NCBI GenBank assembly: GCA_027596945.1
Contig: JADGJH010000136.1
Location: 1 to 24,987, forward strand
Origin: Physocladia obscura
Taxonomy: Eukaryota > Chytridiomycota > Chytridiomycetes > Chytridiales > Chytriomycetaceae
Reading direction: 5' to 3'
DNA: 24,987 bases
The notes below the pieces were generated by a model, which worked only from the letters and a program-made list of their open reading frames with translations, did not search any database and was not told the DNA's origin. A program made the position numbers and the translations under genes. Below are positions 9,054 to 20,363 of this stretch, piece after piece (positions within the stretch are counted from its first letter, which is position 1; every line of letters starts with the position of its first letter).

Positions 9054-12000
9054 ATGAATCCAATCCAGATTGATATAAGTGCTATTTTAATTCGTGCAAA
9101 AACAGACCAAAAGTTTGCCCAGTTTCTGAATTCAAAGCCTCTCAATTCGTTATCCAACATCACTACTTCTGCAGCATCCACAGCAACATTATTCTCGGAA
9201 ACATCAACAACTACTATTTATACGCAGCAACGGCAAACACAAATCGAAGATGCGTGGAATCGACATGTGGAAAACTTGCGCATCATGCATGAAACCGATG
9301 AGTCACTCGTTACCGACGCGTCTGTGCCACCATCATTGTCGATGATGTCATCTGTAATAGCTGATGATGTCATTCAGAAACTTGTTGATGCTGACGACTT
9401 TAACGATGGCCGTCCAATTCAAGGACAAATTATGTCTGTTGGTAGTAGTGGAGGAGTTGTTTTTGTTTCGCTTCCGGAAAACTCGCTGATTGGAGTCAAT
9501 AATAATACAGTGGCAAAATCAGCCGAGAAAAACGGTTAAAACATTTTTTTTCATTTTCTTTATTTATTGATGTGCATTATGTTAATTAGTGGAGAGTCAT
9601 TCAGTGCTCAGTAATATCACAAGCCTTCACGATATTGTGATGTCTGGGGAGTCACTACCCTTTTCAATGCCTCATTGCCAAAATCACGGCAAATCTTCTT
9701 TTTCCAATAATTCAGCCATGCACGAATGTGATAAAATAGAGCACGCACCGCCCGTTGGAGCTTCGCCTCGAAAAGACTCTGGAATCGACCTGGATGATGT
9801 CAGGAGACTGAGTGAAAATCAGGTAAAAAAAAGAGATTAATTATCTTACCAATGCTACTTTAACTTAATAAGTTCAGATTCCAAAGTTTTATTTCCCTCT
9901 TGGAGATCCATCATCTCTAAGGCGTTCTATAACACACCGATCGAAAAAACTTGCTCTGTCACGTAATATCGGCAGACTAGGAGGAAAATCTAGACTTTCC
10001 GACGAAATGACATTGGGAGGCGCCACCACTTTTGAAGAAGAAGATGAAGACGAGATTTCATCTTCCATTGACAATGACGACGTGATCAACGAAAACAAGG
10101 AAGATGACGATGTCACAACTGACGGCGAAAGTGAGAGTTCTTTACCGTATCAAAAACGACCTACTTCTGAGATTCTGGTTAGCAAACAATTGCATAAATA
10201 TTTAATATTCGTCTTTTTTTCTAATTTTTTTTTTTTTTCTTTTCAGGAATTAGCAAAAAAATGTTTCCATGCATCTCGAGAAGACCGCAAGTATTGCAAA
10301 ACGCCTCTTCGGGCTGCTAATACGTTGTATCGCGATGAAATGTGGCCTGTTGCCTTGGCACTGGGTGTCCCACAATATACCAGTACGACGCTGTTTGACC
10401 GAGCTTTTGAAGAACGGATGAAGCGACGGAAACCCGATGCGGCAAGCACAATCATGGAATTTGCCGAAGGAATTACGCAAGAACATACTGTGGCGACGAT
10501 GATAGCTGAAAATATTGGTGGTAGTGACGGCGATGGCGGTATCGGTGAATCTAATGAGGAGAAATTTATTGAGTTTGAGGATTTAGAAAGGTGTTTTGTT
10601 TTTTCTTTCTGTTATTTTTATTAGTTTTTCTCTTTGTTTTTCTAACATGTGCGAAATAGATGGTGGGTTGCTTCGTTTGCGCAATCTTATCATGATGAAC
10701 ATGCAATTGTTTTCAAGATCATGTTAAAAAACAAAGAGCAGCTGTTTTTAACGCCGTTTGACTTTAAGACAGTTGTTGATGGTTTGCAATTTTTTTTTTT
10801 TTTTTATTTGTATGTGTGTGTTGAAAAAATACGGTTTTTTTTTCTTACAGAGGTTGTCCAAAAACATCCTGGGTTGCAATTTCTGTCCACATTGCCACTA
10901 TTTCAGTCAAGATATGGTTTGTTGTTTCCGTTTTTTTCATTTATTTTTTTTTAATACTGATAGGTAATGGTGTATTTTAGCGGAGACTGTCATTACGAGA
11001 ATATTCTTCTCAAAGATACATAGCTCTATTGAACGAATGACGCTGGCTGAATTTCGAAAGCATGCGTTCGTCGAACTCCTTATAAATCTGCAGTTTAATA
11101 ATGACATCAATGTGGTATATTCCGATTCAACTGCATAAATAGTATATTTAGTTCTAAATAAAAATACAAAAAAAAAATATATATATATAAAAACAACAGT
11201 CACGTGACATTTTTTCCTATAAACATTTCTATGTCATCTATTGCAAGTTCTGGGAACTTGATTCCGACCACGATATGATTATCGAAGCTAGCGATATGTC
11301 TGCGTACGACCGGGGATCACTTACAAGTTTGATGATGAGCCGTGTTGTAACGGGATATGGAAAACCGCTTTCGCTAGGAACACAAAGTTTGCAAATTTCA
11401 TATAAGGATTTTATCTGGTTTATTTTGAGTGTTGAAGATAAGCAGCACCACACGAGTATTGATTATTGGTAAGTGTGAGAATATTTAAATAGCCACAAAT
11501 ATGTATATAAGTCATATTGAAAATGGTTTAAATTTTTAAATGACAGGTTCCGTTGCTTAGACCTTGATTGCGATGGAAAGCTAAGTTTGCATGAATTGAA
11601 GGAGTTTTACGACGAACAGGCCGAGCGAATGATTGACTTTCGTGTGAACGAACCGTGGAAGTTTGACGATTTGGTTTGCAGTCTGTAAGTTTTGAATGGA
11701 AAAAAATATCAATTTCTGTAGTTATAAACCATCAAACTTAAAAAAAAAACCAATTAATCAATCCAGCCTTGACTTAATCAAACCAAAAAATGGAACATAC
11801 ATCACACCAGCCGATCTCAAACGGTCTCCATCAAACGCATCACTGTTTTTCGACATTCTATTTGACCTGCGAAAATACGATAATTACATCCGCCGAATCG
11901 ATCCTCATTATCGAGAATTGGACGATATCTGGGCTGAAGAAATTGTGGGAAGTGGACTGTTTGGCCGTCGTGTGAAATTGGAAGGATGGGACAAGTTTGC

Positions 12001-12415
12001 AGAACGTGCATATGATATGCTTGCATATGAAGAGTCCGAAGGCATGAATATCAGTAGTGCGAACTTTAATGAAAGAGAAATTGGAGAAAATGATGAGTAT
12101 GATGATGACAATGTTGAGGCGCTACATGAGGAAAGGGACAATAACGAAGTTGAAATGGATGGGAATTGGAGCTACCGATTTCCTCGAGTAAATGCTTGCC
12201 TAGATGGCGTAAATACTGTAGATGAGGAAGAAATAATTGAAGCATGGTGAGAATTTCGTACTTTTATTTCAAATTCTTTTTTAATTTCTGTTTTTAGGAG
12301 TACAGAATTGAATAGCAGCAATACTAATTACAGAACAGAGCATGGGGATGATAATGGTGAGAATATTACGCGAAATGGTTCAAGTGGAAGTCGAAAAAGA
12401 AGTTCAATCTTATGA
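9054..12415 (+). CDS. PP2A regulatory subunit, B'' (EF-hand) family
   Basis: Regulatory B'' subunit of protein phosphatase 2A, expected to bind the A/C core and direct substrate choice in a Ca2+-sensitive way. Eleven phase-consistent exons are 9054-9534, 9590-9822, 9878-10177, 10247-10590, 10660-10781, 10851-10916, 10981-11114, 11200-11468, 11547-11684, 11767-12246 and 12298-12415, giving 894 residues. The N-terminal ~240 residues look disordered. IPKFYFPLGDPS opens the conserved part. Then come KHPGLQFL, SYKHFYVIYCKFWELD, a first EF-hand-like loop DSDHDMIIEASD (about 581-592), and a canonical second loop DLDCDGKLSLHE (about 655-666) just after SIDYWFRC. LLDLIKP and KLEGWDKFAERAYDMLAYEES match the B'' C-terminal region. 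An acidic, Asn-rich tail follows. Introns are 51-85 bases. Intron 3 is 69 bases, has no stop and is in frame. Identification is strong. Confidence 0.93.
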
Positions 12416-12910
12416 ATCAAGCACCGAACTGAACATTGTTTGATGAAATAATAATCGAGACATTTATTTTTTTAATGAGTTTTCCGTGAATTCTCATTAT
12501 TAACTCAATTATTACTAATAATTGCAGTCACACTTTGTTTCTGATGTATCAGTATATATAAAAAACACTGCATTCGGGAAAAGCGCGCCGCTGCTATTTG
12601 AATGTTTTTCAAAAATAGCAGTCGACTCTAAAACAAAATCTCTATTGCTGAGCATCTCAAATGGATGCTCCGACATTGATTCAGAGTTCATTTCAAATGC
12701 AGTTTGTCAATTTTAAACGTAATTTGCTCCATTTTTTTAAACTTTGTGGAGCATTGCATTGTTGACAAAGTATGTGCTACTCCTTAAGTGTTCAATGAAG
12801 TTGCCATCTATTTTCCAAATCTTGCAACATTGTTGAACATTTTGTGCCACTCCTTTACTCTTCATTTGCAAAAATGTGAATACAGTGACCTACGTGTTTT
12901 CTAAAAATAA
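12416..12910. other. Gap with an exon-like orphan frame
   Basis: Downstream of the PP2A gene. At 12509-12526 a TACTAAT branch-like sequence followed by TTGCAG reads as a 3' splice site. It precedes a 63-codon open frame (12528-12716, containing KNTAFGKSAPLLFECF) with no family match and no obvious donor exon. The rest, to 12910, shows only weak partial repetition of phrases such as GTGCCACTCCTT and GTGCTACTCCTT. No gene is called. Confidence 0.3.
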
Positions 12911-13315
12911 CAAGGTGATAAGAAAGCTTATATTGCTGTGTATGTTGATGATATTTGTTTTTTCAGAAATGAGAACATGATTGATGCAGCCTTCAAACAC
13001 ATTGAAAGTGAATTCTCTATATGTGGCGTTGGCATGGTCACCTGCAGCTTTGAAATCCAAGTTGAACACAGAACCAACAGCATCTTTATTCAGCAGTCCA
13101 AATTCATCAAAGAAATATTCAATAAAATTAAAGGCAACTACTCCCACTACCTAATCTCTATACTAATAAAAACTTCAAGTGTCAAACTTCAACTAACAAC
13201 TGATAATTTCAACCTATTTCCAAATCACAAACTCTACCTTGAAGCCATTAGACGTTTAAATTACATGGCAATTGATAAGAACTCATTTATCAAGATGCAA
13301 CTGCAAAAGGTTTAA
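12911..13315 (+). mobile_element. Ty1/copia retrotransposon relic, reverse transcriptase part
   Basis: An open frame from 12911 carries AYIAVYVDDICFF, with the YVDD catalytic box of copia-type reverse transcriptase. It is followed by a segment resembling the copia region between RT and RNase H (a SEF...GVG block, then IFIQQSKFIKEIF, then YLEAIRRLNYMAID). The usual upstream integrase, protease and gag parts are not found, and the frame ends at 13315. It is a dead fragment. No long terminal repeats were identified. Confidence 0.75.
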
Positions 13316-13885
13316 AGTGGAAAGATATGGTAAAGCAATGTAACAAGTTGGGGAAATTGTTTCAAAATGTTTCAAGGAACACATGGATATTTAAACAAAG
13401 GAAATTATCTTTGTGATGTTTCATAGTTTTCACTGAAACACACAAAGGTGTCTTGGGTTATAGTTATTAAAGTTATTATTTTACTTTATTGTTAATAAAG
13501 TACAAGAGAAGCTTTCTACATAATATTTCTGTGTGGTTTTTTCAGCTGCTTTATTCAACAACTTTTCTTTATCATTGAGTCACATATAAGCATATAGAGA
13601 CTCTTTCTTGAGTTGTTGTACATACATGAGATCTCAGCTTGTAGATAACAAGAATAATGATAAAGGGGCAAATAAAGCTGTGGTTTTGGCTAAATGCACT
13701 ATTGGTACAGTAGTTTAAGTTGCTGTAATGGACTTTATCACAATATGCCATAATAAACTCTAAATATAGAAATACTTTTATTAATCATTTGCATTGACAC
13801 TAAAAGATGCTGTAAGCCCAGGAATGGCTTTGTATTAGTTGCATGCACTAAGTGATGGATTGATAGGCAAGTTTTTCTAAGTGAA
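13316..13885. other. AT-rich sequence between retroelement fragments
   Basis: No gene or RNA recognised. Repetitive AT-rich phrases and short open frames only, probably decayed transposon or spacer DNA. An ATTCAACA-type end near 13552 resembles the 3' end of some copia LTRs, but no matching 5' end was found. Confidence 0.4.
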
Positions 13886-14140
13886 AATTTACACAGAAAA
13901 AATGGAAAAATTGGTGCCACCAGTTTGCTTGTGTCCAAGTTCCAAAATTGACGTGTATTCAGCTTCTGTAAACAATATGGGGCAATAGTTATTTTCATTG
14001 ATTTCCAAGAGATGGCAGTAGGTGTCAGCATAATAGCATAACCAAGTGGGACTTGAAGCACTGGTGTGTATTAAATGCTGTATAAGCATAGCCAAGGTGT
14101 TCAGCATTGCCAGTTGAAGATCCATAGTCTGCAGTATCAT
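13886..14140 (-). mobile_element. Copia-type RNase H relic, frameshifted
   Basis: On the minus strand one frame contains AISWKSMKITIAPYC and an adjacent frame contains FTEAEYTSILELG. Together they resemble the copia RNase H signature (ISWKSKKQ...STEAEY). The two motifs lie in different frames, so at least one frameshift is present. Orientation is opposite to the reverse transcriptase piece at 12911-13315, so they are not parts of one intact element. Confidence 0.55.
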
Positions 14141-15404
14141 TTATGCAATGGTAGACTTGTATTAACTTTTCTTAGTGTTCTTGTGTTGATTTGTCAGAAA
14201 AAGCACTGAGGTAGCTCATTGAAGTTGCCAAATCCAGTTGAGTTGATTGCTTTTAAGAAACACTGTATAATAAACTTTGTGGGTTTCAGTGAAAATTGTG
14301 CATTTATTTTTTATAACCATATCTTTACACATTATTTTGAAGTGGTGATCACTGTAGAGAGCCTCTTTTTGTTGTTAGGATCTCTCAGTTATGACAGAAA
14401 CTTAAGCTCCAGATCTTTTATGAAAGTTCTGTATTTTAAATCATATTTATAGTACACAGAGAATTAATTGATTGATTATATTTTGCAGTGAATTATTCCA
14501 GATTATTGCAACTTGTCATGGAATTTCAACAAAACATCCTGCAAACTACATACCATTTTTCAGAACATCGGCAATTTATTAATTCAACCCCAAAACCTAA
14601 AGAGATACAAAAAAAATTAATAGTAAAACCAAAACATGAACAATTGAAAAAGCCCTCCCAAAACAAACAGACAAGCAACAAATAATAAAATATAAATAAA
14701 CAAATATTGGCAAAAAAAATTATTTAATAAAGTCAAAGGGATTTGAACAAACTAAACCATCATGTGAGAATTTTACAGAATCTACTCTAAATAGCATGTG
14801 TGTGGCACAATTATGCAATAAAGTAGCCAATTTTATACAAACTCTTGACTACTCTACCAAACCTGAAATAGATTGCAAAATAAAAGAATTAGAAGTTGTA
14901 GAAGAGTGGTAGAAGGATTGCTGGTTGCTGAATTGGCTTGAGTTAACTAATTCAACACTTCATATCTCAGAACTAAATTATAAGAGTTTGAGATTCAAGT
15001 ATGAATATAAGTTCAAGTAAGTGTGGAGTTTAAAACTTAAATTAAGACTTTTTCAAATTTAAAATGAGGAAAGTGTGTCGTGATCCTGAATATTCTGTCA
15101 AGGTTCCTTTGACTTTGCTACAAGCTACTAAAAGTATCCACTTTGGACTATAATTTATTATGTACACATTTGATAAAAATAGTATTGCACATGTTTTCGT
15201 GTTGCCATCGAGTTTTTTGCAAAAGAATTTTGTGCCACCAACTTTGGAGAATATTGCAATGCTGAACAGGTTGAAATTTTGCTATGCTTTTTTTTACTTT
15301 GAATAAATGAATGAAAAGCATCTAACTGTGTTCGTGTTTCTCTTTATTTTCATCCAACATTCTGAAACCCACACCATTTTACTGCCTTTTTTTAATTCTT
15401 TTTT
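14141..15404. other. Gap with decayed open frames
   Basis: AT-rich and without a recognised gene. One plus-strand frame, 14700-15020, is open for 106 codons apart from a single TAG at 14910-14912. It has coding-like composition (for example CVAQLCNKVANFIQ and CWLLNWLEL) but no family match. A shorter lysine-rich frame at 14518-14685 is also unassigned. Both may be transposon remnants belonging with the copia pieces to the left. Confidence 0.35.
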
Positions 15405-16912
<1,508 letters not shown>

Positions 16913-17372
16913 ATTTTGGTGAATCGTAATTTCGTGTGGAACTGTCAGAAAAATCAAAATAGTGGCTTATCAATTCATATGAATCACCCCAAACCGGAAA
17001 CTGAAACCCCTTCAACCTTTGTGAAATTCTTCGTTTCCTAACTATTTCAAAGCATGATATGATCTCATTCGTATTTCAAATTGAAAACAGGCTGTGTGGG
17101 TTTATGCTCTTTCAAAATGTATGTAACCGCTTAAATGATTGATTGAATGATTGATTGGAAGTAATTATTGTTTCGAAATACTTAGTCTTTGAATCTTGGT
17201 TGCTCTTGAATTTAAAACAAATAAAAAATAAAAAAATAAAAACAGTAAAATGGCGGAAAATATTCGATTAAGTTTCTAACATTATATAGTTTTTAGAAAA
17301 TCTGAACAGTTGGTTCTTGGAGAAAAAAGGAGAAATTTACAATTCCAAGCAAAAAAAGAAAGAAAAAAAAAC
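16913..17372. other. Divergent promoter region between LYS1 and a secreted-protein gene
   Basis: The 460 bases separate two start codons facing away from each other, so both promoters lie here. AT-rich, with a short GATTGATTG-type repetition near 17137-17160. No specific regulatory site is recognised. Confidence 0.45.
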
Positions 17373-18143
17373 ATGAAACACAAGTTTGCCTCACTTATCG
17401 CAGTCGCTTCGTTTTCAATCGTATCATCCTCTCTCTACCGCCGCAACACAATACAGAACGTCATTGACGACCTCAACGGTCTTCCCATCTGTTTCCAGAC
17501 TTGCATCAAGACAGGACTGAAGAGCGCTTCTACTATTTTCGATGCAGCAGCCGTGCAAATAGTTTGTGTTGCTCTGCGTGATGGCGACGTTGCCAGAGTG
17601 ATTTCAGACGCTGATATTTGTGCGACTGCCGCCTGCTCTATTGTGGATATTGAAACTGGCAATGAGATTGCAATTACATTGAATTCTGATTGTTCTGATT
17701 TTCTCACTGCTGAATCAGTGCCAAGTTCTATTGCGGCTGCCGCTTCTGCTGAAAACAATATTTTCACGGTTGCAGCTATTGTTACCAATGATGTTGGGGC
17801 TGCCGCAACACAAGATGGGAGTAGTGGCAGTGGTGGGTTGAATACAGCAGCAGTGGTCACTGACGATGCGGAATTGACTGAATCTGTTTCTGTTACCGTT
17901 TCAGTTGCTTCTTCTGCTGAAACTGAGGTTTCTGTCGCAGGTGCGGTGACCACTGTTGCCACTGTTGCTCCTGTTGCCGCTTCAAAAACCGCCACTGTTC
18001 CCTCCATTGCCACTGTCTCTTTAACAACTGCAACTTTGTTTGTGACAAGCACATTTGTTACTACCGCTTCTCTTCATTCTGCATCTGTACATCACTTTCT
18101 TGCCTCTGGCAAACTTTTATTTTTCCTGTCAGTTGCCCTTTAA
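17373..18143 (+). CDS. Six-cysteine CFEM-like secreted protein, GPI-type tail (paralogue 1)
   Basis: Intronless, 256 residues. The start is the ATG at 17373, followed by a signal peptide (MKHKFASLIAVASFSIVSSS). Next is the shared block YRRNTIQNVIDDLNGLPICF and a six-cysteine domain with spacing C-x3-C-x20-C-x17-C-x4-C-x18-C. This recalls the CFEM fold (LPxCxxxC opening) but has six rather than eight cysteines. The rest is Ala/Val/Thr/Ser-rich, ending in a hydrophobic tail (LLFFLSVAL) that could be a GPI-anchor signal. CFEM proteins bind haem or act in adhesion at the fungal surface; here that role is inference. The gene at 19064 is a clear paralogue in the same orientation. LYS1 is divergent upstream. 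Confidence 0.85.
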   Translation: MKHKFASLIAVASFSIVSSSLYRRNTIQNVIDDLNGLPICFQTCIKTGLKSASTIFDAAAVQIVCVALRDGDVARVISDADICATAACSIVDIETGNEIAITLNSDCSDFLTAESVPSSIAAAASAENNIFTVAAIVTNDVGAAATQDGSSGSGGLNTAAVVTDDAELTESVSVTVSVASSAETEVSVAGAVTTVATVAPVAASKTATVPSIATVSLTTATLFVTSTFVTTASLHSASVHHFLASGKLLFFLSVAL

Positions 18144-18217
18144 TACATAATGTTTCAAAATAATTTACAAATAAGTCAAAGCTTTTGGTCAAATATACAC
18201 AATATTTACTTTCTTGT

Positions 18218-18255
18218 GAATAATCAACCTAAACGCGAATAATCAACGTAAACGC
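18218..18255. repeat. Two-copy 19-base tandem repeat
   Basis: GAATAATCAACCTAAACGC (18218-18236) is followed directly by GAATAATCAACGTAAACGC (18237-18255), one mismatch. It lies about 75 bases after the stop codon of the first paralogue. Confidence 0.85.
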
Positions 18256-18266
18256 GCTTGAGAAGG

Positions 18267-18301
18267 TCTCCTTTGTAAGCAACAGAGATTGACAAAGGAG
18301 A
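18267..18301. other. Hairpin, 10-base stem
   Basis: TCTCCTTTGT at 18267-18276 pairs perfectly with ACAAAGGAGA at 18292-18301, leaving a 15-base loop. It lies 124 bases downstream of the first paralogue's stop and just after the 19-base tandem repeat. Function unknown; it could shape a transcript 3' end. Confidence 0.6.
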
Positions 18302-19063
18302 TCACGCGAAGCGAGACCATCCAACAATTACTGATTAGGCACTTGGCAATAATTATCGGGGTATAAAATTGTGAATCACGCACAAGCCTAATGAAAATAA
18401 AATTGATTTCGCTGAGTATAAAACGGCAGGAGCAGACGCGCAGAAAGAAAACAAAATAAATGGGAATTAGGTCAGATGACTGAAAAGAACGGATAACAGA
18501 TTGAAAACAGGTGAAACCTTCACTTGATTTACTTAAAAAGTGAGAAGAAAATTTTTTCTTCTTAGATAAACTAGTCAACTCTCGGGTACCACCACGACTA
18601 CTGGTGAACTTGTTGTGATTTATTGCAGCCATTCTGCGACACAGTCACAGCATAATTCGTTGCGTTCCACTTAAAATTTTTTTTTAAATCACATTGATAA
18701 AAATATTTAGTTTGATCAATAATCATCACATGAAACAAGACATAATGTCATCAATTCTTTTTATTCTTTTGAGGATTGCAATTGTCTCACTGTTATTATA
18801 ATAAAAAACTGTGGCGTATGGCAAGCGCTTCTGTGAAATAAAAACCAGATTCTTTACTTCTGGTAGTTAAAGTAGAACAGATATACCAACCTGTAGCTTG
18901 CTAATAACTACAATTCTGCAAAACTCTACTATGGCAATCTGACGGAACAAGGAACTAATCTTAAGTCCGTCTGAAAAACAATTTCATTTGTAATAAAGTT
19001 GCCAAGGTGAAACACGTGAAATTATAAATTGAAATTTAAAGACCACATCTATTTGTTCTGAAA

Positions 19064-19708
19064 ATGCAGCTCTTTCTTTTGCCAGTTATCGCCGTTGTTA
19101 CTTCTGCCGCTGCGCTCCACCGCCGCGATGCTGTCCAAACGGTGATTAACGACTACTACAACCTTCCCTCTTGCTACCAAGTTTGCATTGAGACTGGGCT
19201 GAACAATGCACCAATTGATACAGCTGCTGTCGAAATAATCTGCACGGCAGTCGGTATCGGAAACTCATCGTCGCTAATCGGGACAATCAGTACCTGTGTA
19301 TATGCGTCCTGCTCACAGGCTGACTTGACTGCAGCCTCTCCAGAGCTTGACCAAGTTATTGTGGATTGTGCCAGCGCACTTGCCGAACTTTCTTTTTCTT
19401 CGCATTCTTCAACGACAACAACTGCAACTACAACGTCTACTTCAACGACAGATGCAACGACTTCAACTACAGCGATTGATACGTCCACAACGGAAGCAAC
19501 AACTGCGTCAACCACAACTACTACTGTTGTTACTTCCACAACTGCTTCTACAGCTACTTCCATTTCAGTTACCACATCAACTGCTGTGTATGTCGCTCCT
19601 ACTGTAGTGAGTACAAGCACCCCAGTCGCTGTGACAAATCTTGTTTCCGGATCTGCCACTGTAGTTGCTGGTGGATTTCTTGCGTACGTCGGCTTTTTTG
19701 CTCTCTGA
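19064..19708 (+). CDS. Six-cysteine CFEM-like secreted protein, GPI-type tail (paralogue 2)
   Basis: Intronless, 214 residues. Signal peptide MQLFLLPVIAVVTSAAA, then LHRRDAVQTVINDYYNLPSC, closely matching the first paralogue at 17373. Cysteine spacing is C-x3-C-x18-C-x17-C-x4-C-x18-C, the same as paralogue 1 except for two residues in one loop. A Thr/Ser-rich stalk of ~85 residues follows, likely O-glycosylated, then a hydrophobic C-terminus (GGFLAYVGFFAL) suited to GPI attachment. The cysteine domain and the basic RR pair after the signal peptide are conserved while the stalk has diverged (Thr-rich here, Ala/Val-rich in paralogue 1). This points to a tandem duplication with selection on the cysteine domain. 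CFEM membership is tentative. Confidence 0.88.
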   Translation: MQLFLLPVIAVVTSAAALHRRDAVQTVINDYYNLPSCYQVCIETGLNNAPIDTAAVEIICTAVGIGNSSSLIGTISTCVYASCSQADLTAASPELDQVIVDCASALAELSFSSHSSTTTTATTTSTSTTDATTSTTAIDTSTTEATTASTTTTTVVTSTTASTATSISVTTSTAVYVAPTVVSTSTPVAVTNLVSGSATVVAGGFLAYVGFFAL

Positions 19709-20144
19709 TAAAATCGGAGTTCTTCTTTGGTTTTCAGTTAGACTGAGTCGCCTTCTTGTTTCTTTGATCTCATAATTCGTAATATTCATGAAACAACGAA
19801 ATAAAAATGGAAGACTTTTTTCAATGGTCAAATCAAATTATTAAACATTAAACAACTGAAATATTTATGGAATAGATTAATATAACCTACATGCCAAGAA
19901 ACTACACAATTACTCCTGCACAAATATGACCATAGAATCTGTCCAAAAACTCTCAGACTCCTGTTTTTTGTTTAGCAACACTCAGAATCAACACTCATCT
20001 GTTAAATATTTGATTTAACTTCAAGGGAGATATTTGATATACCCGCAAATATGCGATGCTTTTGAAGGACTGTTAAGACTTGCTAACAAATTATTTTGGA
20101 AAGTTTCCAGATTTGATCATTAAGTCACGCTGTTTGTGGACAAA
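19709..20144. other. AT-rich gap with a decayed frame
   Basis: No intact gene. Near its end a plus-strand frame, about 20017 to 20124, is open without an ATG (CDAFEGLLRLANKLFWKVS) and stops 20 bases before the TAG-interrupted frame at 20145. The two may be pieces of one decayed gene. Confidence 0.4.
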
Positions 20145-20327
20145 ATGAATAAGGAACAAGAAGTTCGGGCTTAGGAGCTATTTGGTAGGTTGTAGAAAGA
20201 AAATCGACAAATGCAACGTTTGAAGAGAATGTTGGAGCTATATAGAGTTAATATGCAAGCTCAAATGGAGAAAAATGGAATTCCTCGCTTGCGACTTTTA
20301 GATAAACGCACCTTTGGGGATCTCTAA
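20145..20327 (+). pseudogene. 61-codon frame interrupted by two TAG codons
   Basis: From the ATG at 20145 the frame runs to a TAA at 20325-20327 with TAG at codons 10 and 17 as the only interruptions. The later part (KENRQMQRLKRMLELYRVN) looks like an amphipathic, coiled-coil-type helix rich in Leu, Lys, Arg and Glu. No family is recognised. It may be the end of a decayed coiled-coil gene. Confidence 0.4.
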
Positions 20328-20363
20328 CAGAGAATACTAAAATAAAAACAAAGCTCCCAAAAA

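Larger units (their letters stand above)
18144..19063. other. Gap between the two paralogues
   Basis: AT-rich, 920 bases. A 19-base tandem repeat and a hairpin lie near 18218-18301 and are listed separately. An open minus-strand frame at 18243-18632 has no domain or homology that I recognise and covers the repeats, so it is not called. The promoter of the second paralogue must lie toward 19063. Confidence 0.45.

Noticed and set aside
17435..18052. Minus-strand 205-codon frame
   Set aside because: Antisense shadow of the first six-cysteine paralogue; Val/Ala/Thr composition mirrors the repeat-like sense codons.
18262..18320. Possible tRNA-like fold around GGTCTC...GAGACC
   Set aside because: No cloverleaf with conserved T-loop and anticodon arm can be drawn; only a simple hairpin is supported.
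18243..18632. Minus-strand 129-codon frame
   Set aside because: It runs through the tandem repeat and hairpin, lacks recognisable motifs and has no paralogue in the window.
19174..19659. Minus-strand 161-codon frame
   Set aside because: Antisense of the Thr-rich paralogue; the Val-rich product is the complement of ACN codons.
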